From an uncultured Collinsella sp. (GTDB lineage Bacteria > Actinomycetota > Coriobacteriia > Coriobacteriales > Coriobacteriaceae), in the NCBI GenBank assembly GCA_900757615.1, contig CAAEON010000016.1:1-54528 (forward strand): a stretch of 54,528 nt of DNA. The letters run 5' to 3'. The position numbers and the translations under genes are program-made. Position 1 is the first letter of the stretch. Each line of letters opens with the position of its first letter. This document shows, piece by piece, positions 16,855 through 27,790 of this stretch. The notes under the pieces are model-generated. The model saw only the letters and a program-made list of their open reading frames with translations, ran no database searches and was not told the origin of the DNA.

Positions 16855-17034
16855 TTACTCGGTAACGATAACCTCGCGGTCCTTGTAGAAACCGCAGCTG
16901 GGGCACACGTGGTGCGGGAGCTTGACAGCGCCGCAACGGGGGCACGTGGACTGAGCCGCAGCCGAGATCTTCATGTTAGCGGAACGACGGGTGTGAGTGC
17001 GGATACGACCCTGCTTTTGTTTAGGTACGGGCAT
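16855..17034 (-). CDS. rpmF: 50S ribosomal protein L32
   Basis: The minus-strand frame encodes 59 residues beginning MPVPKQKQGRIRTHTRRSAN. It ends with a zinc ribbon, CPRC (31-34) and CPSC (44-47), then GFYKDREVIVTE. This is bacterial L32, zinc-binding form, at normal length. A strong AAGGAAGG precedes the ATG. The order DUF177-rpmF-plsX is common in Gram-positive bacteria and couples ribosome and lipid synthesis. Confidence 0.96.
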   Translation of the reverse strand: MPVPKQKQGRIRTHTRRSANMKISAAAQSTCPRCGAVKLPHHVCPSCGFYKDREVIVTE

Positions 17035-17098
17035 AGTGACCTTCCTTATGAACTATCCAGTGTGGCGATTACGCGCAAGTAGCGATACTACCACAGTT

Positions 17099-17653
17099 TT
17101 ACTCATCGAGCTTGAGATTCTTCAATGCTGCAAATGGATTTTCCGTGGCAGCGGCCCATTCTGCCTCTGCCTGGGCGGCGCAATCGCATTGCTCGACGTT
17201 GAGATTGCAGCCGCAAGTGGGGCACAGACCGCGGCAATCGGGCTTGCAGAGCACCACAAACGGCGTGTCCATAACGACCGCGTCATTGATGGGCTCACCC
17301 AGATCGACGATGCGGTCCTCACCCAGGAGCTCGTAGCCGTCCTCGTAGGCCTCGGGATCCTCGGGCTCCTCAAAGAGGTAGAACTCCTCGATCTCGCCGG
17401 CGATATCAAACGAAGCGGGCTCCAGGCAACGGTCGCACTCGCCGGTGGCGTGCGCGCGGACCATACCCGTGAGCAAGACACCGGTACCGGCATTGGTAAA
17501 GACAACGTCGTAGTCGATGCCGTCCTGTAGCTGGTACTCCTTCTCGCCCACCGTGTAGGTGGCGACATCGACCTTACCGGTCAGCGGATACGAATCTCCA
17601 GGAAACTCGAGCTGTTCGGAAAGATCGACGGTAACGCTCGGGAACTCAGCCAT
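17099..17653 (-). CDS. DUF177 (YceD) family protein
   Basis: The 184-residue protein has the DUF177 layout: an N-terminal beta-rich part (FPGDSYPLTGKVDVATYTVG), a central VRAHATGECDRCLEPASF segment with CDRC, then a C-terminal CKPDCRGLCPTCG with four cysteines, likely a zinc knuckle. Relatives (YceD, Duf177A) affect 23S rRNA accumulation in bacteria and plastids. The start at 17653 overlaps the stop of the upstream coiled-coil gene by one base (TAATG), which suggests coupled translation. It is followed by rpmF. Confidence 0.88.
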   Translation of the reverse strand: MAEFPSVTVDLSEQLEFPGDSYPLTGKVDVATYTVGEKEYQLQDGIDYDVVFTNAGTGVLLTGMVRAHATGECDRCLEPASFDIAGEIEEFYLFEEPEDPEAYEDGYELLGEDRIVDLGEPINDAVVMDTPFVVLCKPDCRGLCPTCGCNLNVEQCDCAAQAEAEWAAATENPFAALKNLKLDE

Positions 17654-18150
17654 TACCACTGACCATTCTGTTGGGCAGCACCCTCGTTAAGCTGCTGACG
17701 GCAACGGGTAACGGTGCCGGTCAGGCTCTTAAGGTTCTCCTCCAGGTGCGTAAAGACCTGCTCTGCGTAGTCCTCGGCAGCATAACGCGTCTCACGCTCG
17801 TACTGCTGGGCACGATCACGGATGTCGTCGGCCTGCTGCTGTGCTAAGCGGACGATCTCCTGCTCACCGGCAATGGTGAGGGCCTGCTGCTGAGCGTCGG
17901 CGATGATGGAATCGGCCTGAGCGGCGGCGGAAGCCATAAGCTCCTCGCGCTCCTTAAGGATACGGCGGGACTTCTGCCACTCCTCGGGATAGCTCATGCG
18001 GATCTCGTCGAGGATGTTGAAGAACACGTCGGCGTCGATGACCTTGAACTGAGCGTTCTTGCCGAAAGGCGGCTTGGCTTCCTCGATCAGCCCTTCGAGC
18101 TCATCGACCAAGCTGACGATCCTATCGCCAGGAAAATTCTCGCCCGGCAT
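17653..18150 (-). CDS. Coiled-coil protein of unknown function
   Basis: The 165-residue product is soluble. Residues 10-40 resemble the DivIVA/SepIVA-type N-terminus (RIVSLVDELEGLIEEAKPPF). A long Gln, Ala and Glu-rich coiled coil follows from about 60 to 150. The start at 18150 follows AAAGGAGACCGG. It lies between coaD and the DUF177 gene. Proteins of this kind in Actinobacteria, for example SepIVA, have roles in cell division or envelope growth, but similarity here is only of type, so function is open. Confidence 0.75.
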   Translation of the reverse strand: MPGENFPGDRIVSLVDELEGLIEEAKPPFGKNAQFKVIDADVFFNILDEIRMSYPEEWQKSRRILKEREELMASAAAQADSIIADAQQQALTIAGEQEIVRLAQQQADDIRDRAQQYERETRYAAEDYAEQVFTHLEENLKSLTGTVTRCRQQLNEGAAQQNGQW

Positions 18151-18218
18151 CCGGTCTCCTTTCATAGGTAACATATTATCGTGCTAGTTTACCACATGCC
18201 ACCAGGCAATAAGAAACG

Positions 18219-18716
18219 TCACGAAAAGCGATGTTTGAGCGCTTTGACCACATTGGGCGGAACAAAATTGGAAACGTCGCTACCGAGCGAAGCAATCTGG
18301 CGCACCACCGAACTCGAGATGTAGCCGTACTGCGGAGCACTCATGACAAAGATGGACTCCAGCTCGTTATCCAAGCGATAGTTGAGATCTGCCTGCTGTA
18401 GCTCGTACTCAAAGTCGGTCATGGCGCGCAGGCCCTTGACCACGGCCCCCGCCCCCTGCTCACGAGCGAAGTCGACCAAGAGGCCGGTGAAGGGCAGGAC
18501 CTCGACGCCGTCGATATCGCCGAGCGCCTCACGGGCCAGTGCCACGCGCTCATCGAGCATAAACGTGGTGCCCACACCGTTTTTACCCTGCGACTCGGCA
18601 ACGGCGACGATCACGCTGGGAAAGATGCGGCGGGCGCGGCGGATTACATCGATATGGCCAAACGTAATGGGGTCGAAGGTGCCCGGAACGATGACGCGGT
18701 TAATGGTGTCACTCAT
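18219..18716 (-). CDS. coaD: Phosphopantetheine adenylyltransferase
   Basis: The 165-residue enzyme transfers AMP to 4'-phosphopantetheine, the fourth step of coenzyme A synthesis. The nucleotidyltransferase motif PGTFDPITFGHIDVIRRA is at 11-28. The ISSSVVRQIASLG motif is near residues 135-147. Length is standard. Its start overlaps the end of rsmD by eight bases, and rsmD-coaD is a widespread pair. Confidence 0.97.
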   Translation of the reverse strand: MSDTINRVIVPGTFDPITFGHIDVIRRARRIFPSVIVAVAESQGKNGVGTTFMLDERVALAREALGDIDGVEVLPFTGLLVDFAREQGAGAVVKGLRAMTDFEYELQQADLNYRLDNELESIFVMSAPQYGYISSSVVRQIASLGSDVSNFVPPNVVKALKHRFS

Positions 18717-19361
18717 GGGCGTCCTCCTGAAACGTCATGGCATCGTTGTTGTCAGCATCGGTGCCGGCGTTATCACCCTCACCATCGTCATCACCGACCC
18801 AACGAAGCAGATCGACCGAGGTGATGCCGTAGCGCTTCTCACGCACGGTCTCAAAGCCTGCCGGATGCGCGCCCGCATCGGCGGCGGAATGCTCAAACAG
18901 GGCATAAGCACCAGGTGCAAGCAGACCCTGCTGAGCCAGGTTCTGCAGCAGTTCCTCGACCGGCTCGGCGCCAAAAGCATAGGGCGGGTCGAGCAGAACC
19001 AGATCAAAGGGGCCGCCCGGTACACGACCGCGCGAGGCACTCGCCAGCATGTCACCCGTAACCACGCGCCAACGCGCACGGTCACGGCAGAGCGACTCGA
19101 TATTCTTGGTAATGAGCCGCGCGGCGCTGCGATCGATCTCGAATGTGGTGAGCGAGCGGGCCCCACGAGAGAGCATCTCTAACCCTAAGGCACCGGAGCC
19201 GCCAAAGGCGTCCAGCACACGAACCTCGTCCAGATCGAAGTCGAATGCCGACATGACCATAGATGCGCACGCCTCGCGCACGCGATCAGTCGTGGGGCGG
19301 GTGACATCGCGACCACGGGGCTCCTCGATCTTACGACCGCGCCATTCGCCGCCGATGATTC

Positions 19362-19365
<4 letters not shown>
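18709..19365 (-). CDS. rsmD: 16S rRNA (guanine966-N2)-methyltransferase RsmD
   Basis: The product methylates G966 of 16S rRNA. The sequence begins MRIIGGEWRGRKIEEPRGRD and contains the SAM-binding DAFGGSGALGLEMLSRGA. It has the catalytic DLVLLDPPYAFG, the DPPY motif of N-methyltransferases. The C-terminus extends about 20 residues beyond the catalytic core with an Asp/Asn-rich stretch (DDDGEGDNAGTDADNNDA). The start overlaps the recG stop by four bases (ATGA) and the end overlaps coaD. Confidence 0.95.
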
Positions 19366-21539
<2,174 letters not shown>

Positions 21540-21549
21540 GGGCAGTTGC

Positions 21550-23211
21550 CTACTCGATCGAGAAGATCACGGGATAGAGCGGCTGCTCGCCACGATGGGC
21601 GTCAATCTCCAGATCGGGCTGAGCCTCCTCAGTGGCGTCGACGATCTCCTGGAAGGCTTCATCGGACAGCTCCTCGCCGGCCAGAATCGTCAGCGCGTCG
21701 CCCTCCTCTTCCTCCTGCATGCGGTTGATGCAATCGAGCGTGACCTGCTTCACGTCGGAGCCGACCACGTCGATGGAGCCGGCAATGATGCCCATGACGT
21801 CACCGGAGTGAATCGGCGAGCCGTCAGAGGCGCTGGAATCGCGCACGGCGCGGGTGACCTCGCCATCGCGAACCTCGCTGATGGCGTCGACCATAGCAGC
21901 GACGGCATCCTCGAGCTCGGAATCGGGCAGGACCGCGAACAGCGCGGAGAAGGCCTGCGGGACGGTCTTCGTGGGAACGACGGCGACCTTCTTGTCGGTG
22001 CAGGCAGAAGCGGCGGCCTCGGCAGCCATGCGGATGTTACCGTTATTGGGCAGGATGATGACCGAGGTCGCGTTGACCTGGTCGACGGCGCCCAGCAGAT
22101 CTGCAGTCGAGGGGTTCATGGTCTGACCACCCGACACGATCACGTCGACGCCGAGGGACTTGAGGATGTCGGCCTCGCCGGAACCGGCCGCAACGGCGAC
22201 AAAACCCAGCGCCTTGGCGGGCTCGGCGGCCTTCTCCTGGTCCTCATGGATCTTGGCGGTACGGTCGTGGGCCTCCATCTCCATGTTGTGGATAAAGACC
22301 TCATAGATCTGACCAAGCTGCAACATATGCTCGAGCACCAGATTGGGGGTGTTGGAGTGCACGTGAATCTTGTAATCGGGGTAAGCACCCACGAGCAGCT
22401 CGCAGTCGCCCATGGAGCCCAGGAACTTAAGGCACTCGTCCTCATCAAACGGGGCATCGGCCTTAAAGAGGAACTCGTTGCAGTAACGGAACTCCGAGCC
22501 CTCCCAGTCGTCGTTGGCCTCGATCTCAACGCGATTGAGGGCCGCGTCGCGGGCAGAGCCAGCGGAATCAAACGTGGCGGAGAAATCCTCGACAACGGTG
22601 CTGCGGCCAAGCGCGGCGGCCACGAAGTTCTCCAGGAAGATGGCAAAGCCGAAGGCGCCGGAGTCGACCACGCCGTTCTCCTTGAGGACGGGCAGCAGGT
22701 CGGGCGTGCGTGCGACGGACTGGTAGGCCTCGACGACGATAGCGTCGAGCGCATCCTCGGCCGAGAACTTCTTCTTTTCGCACTCGTCGGCTTTGGTCGA
22801 GACATCGCGCAGCACCGTGAGGATCGTGCCCTCGATAGGCTTGCGGACGGCCTGGAAGGCGACCTTGACGGCTCGGCGGAACGCATAAGCGATGTTGGCG
22901 GACGTAATGGGCTCGTCGGCAGAGACAAGACCCTCGGCCACACCGCGCAGGATCTGCGAGGTGATGACACCGGAGTTGCCACGGGCGCCCATAAGGGAAC
23001 CGTGGGTGATGGCGCCGGCGATGGCCTCCATGTCGGCGTCGGCAGGAAGGGCAGAGAGCTCCTTGGTCACCGAAGCGAGCGTGAGCGACATGTTGGTACC
23101 GGTGTCGCCGTCGGGTACGGGGAAGACGTTGAGCTTGTTGATCTCCTCGGCCTTGTCGGAAACGGCAGCCGCAGCGATCGGAAAACAGGTGCGAATGGTC
23201 TTTGCAATCAT
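21550..23211 (-). CDS. DAK2-domain fatty acid kinase-like protein (FakA/YloV)
   Basis: The 553-residue protein has an N-terminal DAK phosphatase/kinase domain with the nucleotide site NVFPVPDGDTGTNMSLT and HGSLMGARGNSGVITSQILRG. The central and C-terminal parts match the YloV-like domain seen in FakA. FakA phosphorylates fatty acids held by FakB proteins for entry into phospholipids. No FakB gene is in the window. The neighbouring Asp23-domain gene and recG form the typical yloU-yloV-recG order. The start at 23211 is the first ATG of the conserved region. Confidence 0.9.
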   Translation of the reverse strand: MIAKTIRTCFPIAAAAVSDKAEEINKLNVFPVPDGDTGTNMSLTLASVTKELSALPADADMEAIAGAITHGSLMGARGNSGVITSQILRGVAEGLVSADEPITSANIAYAFRRAVKVAFQAVRKPIEGTILTVLRDVSTKADECEKKKFSAEDALDAIVVEAYQSVARTPDLLPVLKENGVVDSGAFGFAIFLENFVAAALGRSTVVEDFSATFDSAGSARDAALNRVEIEANDDWEGSEFRYCNEFLFKADAPFDEDECLKFLGSMGDCELLVGAYPDYKIHVHSNTPNLVLEHMLQLGQIYEVFIHNMEMEAHDRTAKIHEDQEKAAEPAKALGFVAVAAGSGEADILKSLGVDVIVSGGQTMNPSTADLLGAVDQVNATSVIILPNNGNIRMAAEAAASACTDKKVAVVPTKTVPQAFSALFAVLPDSELEDAVAAMVDAISEVRDGEVTRAVRDSSASDGSPIHSGDVMGIIAGSIDVVGSDVKQVTLDCINRMQEEEEGDALTILAGEELSDEAFQEIVDATEEAQPDLEIDAHRGEQPLYPVIFSIE

Positions 23212-23238
23212 GGGTGTTTGAATCTCCGTTTTCGGATG

Positions 23239-23595
23239 CTAGTTCAGACGGCTCTTGAGCGCGTCGATATGGATGCCGATCTTAAGGCTGGCGGGATCGA
23301 TCTGGGCGATCTCCTGCAGAGTGAAGGCAACGGAGCTCGAAAGATTGTGGCAGACGGACTTCATGTTGACGCCGTTCTCGAGCACGACGTGAAGATCGAC
23401 CGTAAGGCCGTTCTCGTCGGCGGAGACAAGCACGCCCTTGCGGAGGCGCTGACCAGCAAGCAGGCGCACGCTCTCGGCGCCCTGGAGCTGCTCAGCCATA
23501 CCGACAACGCCATAGCACGTCATCGCGGCATAACCGGCAATATCGGCAATAACGTCGTTCGAGACGCTCAGGCTGCCGTTAATGGTCTCAGACAC
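23239..23595 (-). CDS. Asp23/Gls24 (YloU) family protein
   Basis: The 118-residue product belongs to the alkaline-shock protein family: VSNDVIADIAGYAAMTCYGVVGMA at the N-terminus, then ENGLTVDLHVVLENGVNM. Members are cytosolic or membrane-associated and linked to envelope stress; the biochemical role is unknown. I prefer the GTG at 23595, because AAGGAG lies six bases before it. An ATG 11 codons upstream is not supported. It precedes the DAK2 gene by 27 bases. Confidence 0.87.
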   Translation of the reverse strand: MSETINGSLSVSNDVIADIAGYAAMTCYGVVGMAEQLQGAESVRLLAGQRLRKGVLVSADENGLTVDLHVVLENGVNMKSVCHNLSSSVAFTLQEIAQIDPASLKIGIHIDALKSRLN

Positions 23596-23753
23596 AAGAA
23601 TCTCCTTATCTGGTGCTCGCGGCACCATCTCGTGGGAGCAATCATTGCAATATTCTACAACGACCGCGCCATGTTGAGGTGGTGGGTCACGGGATTACAT
23701 CCTCGACACGAAATGTTGATATGGTAACGTTCGCGCCAGGCGATCGCGGTATG

Positions 23754-23784
23754 AAAAAACCCGCCGCATAAGCGACGGGTTTTA
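23754..23784 (-). terminator. Terminator after the tRNA-Asn genes
   Basis: AACCCGCCGC (23758-23767) and GCGACGGGTT (23772-23781) pair with one wobble around ATAA. On the minus strand a TTTTTT tract follows. It ends the two-tRNA transcript. Confidence 0.85.
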
Positions 23785-23789
23785 CAACT

Positions 23790-23864
23790 TGGCTCCCCGG
23801 GTAGGACTCGAACCTACAACAGCGCGGTTAACAGCCGCGTGCTCTACCATTGAGCTACCGAGGA
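23790..23864 (-). tRNA. tRNA-Asn (GTT), second copy in transcription order
   Basis: On the minus strand TCCTCGG pairs with CCGGGGA to close the acceptor stem. The D arm has GCTCAATGGTAGAGC, the anticodon arm CGCGGCTGTTAACCGCG with anticodon GTT, and the T arm GTAGGTTCGAGTCCTAC. The discriminator G and a genomically encoded CCA end the gene. It is identical to the copy at 23899-23973. Confidence 0.96.
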
Positions 23865-23898
23865 ATTTAAAAGCCCAGCAGAATGGGCTGAAAAATTC
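23865..23898 (-). terminator. Small hairpin between the tandem tRNA genes
   Basis: AGCCCA (23872-23877) and TGGGCT (23884-23889) form a 6-bp stem. On the minus strand TTTTAAATT follows. It may be a weak terminator or a processing signal between the two tRNAs. Confidence 0.4.
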
Positions 23899-23973
23899 TG
23901 GCTCCCCGGGTAGGACTCGAACCTACAACAGCGCGGTTAACAGCCGCGTGCTCTACCATTGAGCTACCGAGGA
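23899..23973 (-). tRNA. tRNA-Asn (GTT), first copy in transcription order
   Basis: The sequence is base-for-base the same as the copy at 23790-23864, including the encoded CCA. Cloverleaf arms and the GTT anticodon are clear. The 34-base spacer differs, so the unit is a tandem gene duplication kept identical. Confidence 0.96.
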
Positions 23974-24070
23974 ATAGGTGCGTACTCTCAAGCAACGAAG
24001 TTTATTATACGGACGAATCAGCTTAGGGCAAGAACTTTTTTAAGAAATTTTCCGACCCAACCGTTGCGGC

Positions 24071-24168
24071 AAGGAGTGTCCCAAAGTGCCGGCAAAAAAG
24101 GAACGTCCCCAACTGCCAGGTTCACTCTCATTTTGCGGGCACTCATTTAAGTCTGTCCCCAATGAGTG
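24071..24168. repeat. GGGGAC-type palindromic elements, copy C (three cores)
   Basis: Read on the minus strand, three related cores lie in this non-coding stretch. ACTCATTGGGGACAGAC has arms CACTCATT (24140-24147) and AATGAGTG (24161-24168). GGCAGTTGGGGACGTTCC is followed by TTTTTTGCC (24091-24117). A third, ACTTTGGGACACTCCTT, is at 24071-24087. The first two are flanked by complementary arms, and the arms differ between copies while the core stays the same. The rest of 23974-24188 contains nothing else I recognise. Confidence 0.65.
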
Positions 24169-24188
24169 TTACCCAACGGCTACATGAA

Positions 24189-24220
24189 AGCGCCCCCAAG
24201 CAGATGTGCTTGAGGGCGCT
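24189..24220 (-). terminator. Probable rpoD terminator
   Basis: AGCGCCCCCAAGCA (24189-24202) and TGCTTGAGGGCGCT (24207-24220) form a 14-bp stem with one wobble around GATG, 10 bases after the rpoD stop. The T-tract is short. Confidence 0.7.
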
Positions 24221-24230
24221 TCTTGCTTGA

Positions 24231-25580
24231 CTAGCTTTCGATGTAGTCCTTGAGCTTGCTCGAGCGGCTCGGGTGGCGGAGCTTGGCCAGGGTCTTGGAC
24301 TCTATCTGGCGGATGCGCTCGCGCGTGACACCAAACTCGCGGCCGACTTCCTCGAGCGTACGGGGATGTCCGTCGACAAGGCCAAAGCGCAGCTCGATAA
24401 CCTTGCGCTCACGATCGGCAAGCGAGTCGAGCACCTGGGTGAGCTGCTCCTGCAGCATGGAGAAGCTGGCCGCATCGGGCGGAACGATGGCCTGGGAGTC
24501 CTCGATAAAGTCGCCCAGCTGGGAATCCTCTTCCTCGCCGATGGGGGTCTCGAGCGACACTGGCTCCTGCGAGATCTTCTGGATCTCGCGGACGCGGTCG
24601 GCGCTCATGTCCATCTCGGCACCGATCTCCTCGGGGGTCGGGTCGCGGCCAAGGTCCTGAAGGAGCTGACGCTGCACGCGGACGAGCTTGTTGATGGTCT
24701 CGACCATGTGCACGGGAATACGGATGGTACGGGCCTGGTCGGCGATAGCGCGCGTAATGGCCTGACGAATCCACCACGTGGCGTACGTGGAGAACTTAAA
24801 GCCCTTCTGGTAGTCGAACTTCTCGACGGCGCGAATCAGACCGAGGTTGCCCTCCTGGATCAGGTCCAGGAACAGCATGCCGCGGCCAACATAGCGCTTG
24901 GCGATGGAGACGACCAGACGCAGGTTTGCGCTGATGAGAGCCTGCTTGGCCTCGAGGCCGACATTCTCGATACGGGTCAGACGGCGCATCTCGGCACGCG
25001 TGAGCTCGAGCTCGCCTGCTTCGGCAGCCTCGAGCTTCTCGGTGGCCTCGAGACCGGCCTCGATCTTCATGGCCAGATCGACCTCTTCGGAAGCGGTCAA
25101 CAGGTCGACTTTGCCGATCTCCTTGAGGTACATACGAACCGGATCGCCGGTCAGCATCACCGTGGAGGCATCGATGCCACGCACGCGCGAACGCGAACGG
25201 GACGTGCGCACGGTGCGCTTCTTCTTGCTCTTGGAAGAACCCATCTCGGCGTCGGCCTGACGGGCCATCTTGAGCTCGTGATCGTCGAGCGAGCCGGAAT
25301 CGTGCTCGTCATCGTCATCGAAATCGTCGGTATCGGTATCGTTATCGTCATCGTCGACGCCCATGGGGGCGTCGTCGTTACCGCTCGCGGAGATAATCTG
25401 GATGCCGCTGTTGCGCAGCGCGGAATACACCGCGGTGAGCTGCTCGTCAGAAACATCGATATCCTTCAGGGCGACCTGAATCTCGTCCTCGGTTACCGAA
25501 GTCCTGTTTGAGCCGTTGCCCATGAGCTTTGCAACGTAGGATTCCAGCCCAGTACCCGTGCTCTCAGTCTTTTTTGGCAC
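24231..25580 (-). CDS. rpoD: RNA polymerase primary sigma factor (RpoD/SigA)
   Basis: The housekeeping sigma factor directs RNA polymerase to most promoters. Region 1.1 is followed by an acidic linker (DDDDNDTDTDDFDDDDEHD near 75-95) and a basic stretch (SKSKKKRTVRTSRSRSRVR). Then come region 1.2 (DPVRMYLKEIG), region 2 (GRGMLFLDLIQEGNLGLIRA and KGFKFSTYATWWIRQAI) and region 4 (RTLEEVGREFGVTRERIRQI). About 449 residues start at the GTG at 25580, which has GGGAG six bases upstream. An ATG five codons earlier is the alternative. It lies downstream of dnaG, the classic macromolecular-synthesis order. Confidence 0.97.
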   Translation of the reverse strand: MPKKTESTGTGLESYVAKLMGNGSNRTSVTEDEIQVALKDIDVSDEQLTAVYSALRNSGIQIISASGNDDAPMGVDDDDNDTDTDDFDDDDEHDSGSLDDHELKMARQADAEMGSSKSKKKRTVRTSRSRSRVRGIDASTVMLTGDPVRMYLKEIGKVDLLTASEEVDLAMKIEAGLEATEKLEAAEAGELELTRAEMRRLTRIENVGLEAKQALISANLRLVVSIAKRYVGRGMLFLDLIQEGNLGLIRAVEKFDYQKGFKFSTYATWWIRQAITRAIADQARTIRIPVHMVETINKLVRVQRQLLQDLGRDPTPEEIGAEMDMSADRVREIQKISQEPVSLETPIGEEEDSQLGDFIEDSQAIVPPDAASFSMLQEQLTQVLDSLADRERKVIELRFGLVDGHPRTLEEVGREFGVTRERIRQIESKTLAKLRHPSRSSKLKDYIES

Positions 25581-25690
25581 AGATTCTCCCTTCATAGTCC
25601 ACAGGACTCAATACTTTAGCACACACATTGACGTCTATACCCAAAAAGAGGACTGGATATAGGCGAGAATACGCTGGTTGACCACAACAT

Positions 25691-27790
25691 CTAGGCCTGT
25701 TCGGTGCCTGCGGCCTCCAGGCCGATCAAACGGAACGGGTCCGCCACGCCGCCGATCGACTTTTGCAGTTCGCGCTGACGCTGCGAGTCCTGCGCGGCCT
25801 GCACGGTCAGCGCACGACGGGCCTCATCATCGAGCGAACGGTCCTGGCGCAGCTTGGCCTGTGCGGCACGCATGCGGCGCTTGATGGTGTAGAGCTCGAG
25901 CGTATCGAGCATAAACACGATGTTCGTCTCGGTGGGGTGCTTGCTCGTCGCCGAGATGCGCCCGGCACTCACAAGCGTTGCCGCCTCGGGACACACCGCA
26001 CGCGCCGCATCCATGCAGGCCGCAGGATCGGTACCCGGGGGCGTCGCCAGTACGGCCCATGCAATCGACTCGTGGCGCGGGTCGACCCACTCGATGGAGC
26101 AGATGCGGTCGGCATACGTGCGGAACAGGTCGGGGTAGCTCGTGAGCATGGTCAGCAGCTCACGCTCCCCCGCCAAGGACTTGCGCTCTAGATCTGTCAA
26201 AACCATAGGGGCCGAGGCGTCTGCCGGGGCACCGGCGGGCGTAGAGCCCATACCGTCAGGCACATCGATCGGCGGCAGGTCGTCGACGACCTCGACCGGC
26301 GCGGCACCGTAGGCATCGAGTGGGACGTAGTCGTACGGCTCTTCTTCGACCGGTGCGGACACCGGCGGCGTCGCGCCCGACGCCCAAGCGCCGCGACCGG
26401 CATCGCGAGAACTCGGCACCCGACCGCCCGCGCTACCGGACCGCTCAGCCTGTGCCCGCTGGCGCTCATAGTTCTGCTCACGACGTCGTTCCGCATCCTC
26501 GCGCTTGGCGACATCGCGAAACACACGGCCCGAGCTCGCACGCACCGTCCCCAGATCCAAACCCAGCAGATCGGCAATCTGGATAAAGTACGTATCGATC
26601 ATATAGCTATCGCGCAGCGGATAGATAAGCGTCAGCGCATCCTCGAGCGCCTTGGCGCGACCGCCCGGCGTGGTGATGTCGCTCGACTCCTGCAGCGAAC
26701 GGTAGACAAAGTCCATGAGCGGCTCGGCCGCGTCGATGCGCGCCTGCAGCTCCTCTCCGCCGTGCGCCGTGATGAACTCCATGGGATCGTTGCCGTCGGG
26801 CAGCACCACGCAGCGCAGGTCCATCGAATCCTGCTCGATAAACTGAATCGCGCGACGGGCGGCCTTCTGGCCCGCGGCGTCGCCATCGAACATATACACG
26901 ATGCGCTTGGCAAAGCGGGTAAGCGTCTTGACGTGATGCTCCGTGAGCGCGGTGCCCAGCGTAGCGACGACGTTTTTAATCCCCGCCTCCCAACAGGCGA
27001 TGCAGTCGGTATAGCCCTCTACCACGATGGCGGTATCCTGCGCGACGATAAACTCCTTGGCCCAATTAAAGCCGTAGAGGTTTCGCTTTTTATGAAACAC
27101 GCTCGTCTCGGCGGTGTTGAGGTACTTGGGTTGGCCGTCTCCCATGATGCGACCGCCAAAGGCGATGTTGTGACCCTGCTCATCAAAGATGGGAAACATC
27201 ACGCGGTCGTAGAAGCGGTCGGCAAGCTGCCCGCGCCCGCGACTCACAGCCACGTTGGCGTCGATCATCTCCTGCGGAGTAAAGCCCGCCTGCGACAGAT
27301 GAGCCACCAGCATGTTACGACCCGGTGCAAAGCCCAGGCAGTAGCGGCGGCAGACGTCGCCACCCATGCCGCGGCTGGCAAAGTACTCGCGCGGACGGCC
27401 GTCCTTACCGCGCATAAGCATGGTGTGGTAGAACTGGGCGGTCTCGGCGCACAGATCGTAGATTCGGGCACGCTTGGTACCGCGCTCGCGGCGATCCCCG
27501 GTGTCGTGCAGCTCAATACCCGCGCGATCGGCTAAATAACGGATTGACTCGGGAAAGCTCAGGTTCTCGCGCTTCATGATATAGGTGAAGACATCGCCAC
27601 CCTCACCGCAGCCAAAGCAATGCCACACCTGCGTGGCAGGGATAATGTGGAAGGACGGCGTCTTTTCGCCATGAAAAGGGCAGCAGCCCCAAAACTCATG
27701 GCCGCGGGGCTTGAGCTCAACCGTTTCCTGCACGATGGCGACTAAGTCGGACGCAGCGCGTACCTGGTCTTTTTCCTCATCGCTAATCAC
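25691..27790 (-). CDS. dnaG: DNA primase DnaG
   Basis: The enzyme makes RNA primers for replication. The N-terminal CHC2 zinc site uses C37, H40, C58 and C61 (CCPFHGEKTPSFH, HCFGCGEGGD). The TOPRIM core has IVVEGYTDCIA and KRIVYMFDGDAAGQKAA. A low-complexity Pro, Ala and Gly-rich linker near 460-520 leads to the C-terminal helicase-binding domain. Length of 699 is slightly long because of that linker. The GTG start overlaps the ribF stop by eight bases. Confidence 0.96.
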   Translation of the reverse strand: MISDEEKDQVRAASDLVAIVQETVELKPRGHEFWGCCPFHGEKTPSFHIIPATQVWHCFGCGEGGDVFTYIMKRENLSFPESIRYLADRAGIELHDTGDRRERGTKRARIYDLCAETAQFYHTMLMRGKDGRPREYFASRGMGGDVCRRYCLGFAPGRNMLVAHLSQAGFTPQEMIDANVAVSRGRGQLADRFYDRVMFPIFDEQGHNIAFGGRIMGDGQPKYLNTAETSVFHKKRNLYGFNWAKEFIVAQDTAIVVEGYTDCIACWEAGIKNVVATLGTALTEHHVKTLTRFAKRIVYMFDGDAAGQKAARRAIQFIEQDSMDLRCVVLPDGNDPMEFITAHGGEELQARIDAAEPLMDFVYRSLQESSDITTPGGRAKALEDALTLIYPLRDSYMIDTYFIQIADLLGLDLGTVRASSGRVFRDVAKREDAERRREQNYERQRAQAERSGSAGGRVPSSRDAGRGAWASGATPPVSAPVEEEPYDYVPLDAYGAAPVEVVDDLPPIDVPDGMGSTPAGAPADASAPMVLTDLERKSLAGERELLTMLTSYPDLFRTYADRICSIEWVDPRHESIAWAVLATPPGTDPAACMDAARAVCPEAATLVSAGRISATSKHPTETNIVFMLDTLELYTIKRRMRAAQAKLRQDRSLDDEARRALTVQAAQDSQRQRELQKSIGGVADPFRLIGLEAAGTEQA

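Noticed and set aside
24071..24168. CRISPR array
   Set aside because: The three similar cores are too few, unevenly spaced, with no constant repeat length, and there are no cas genes in the window.
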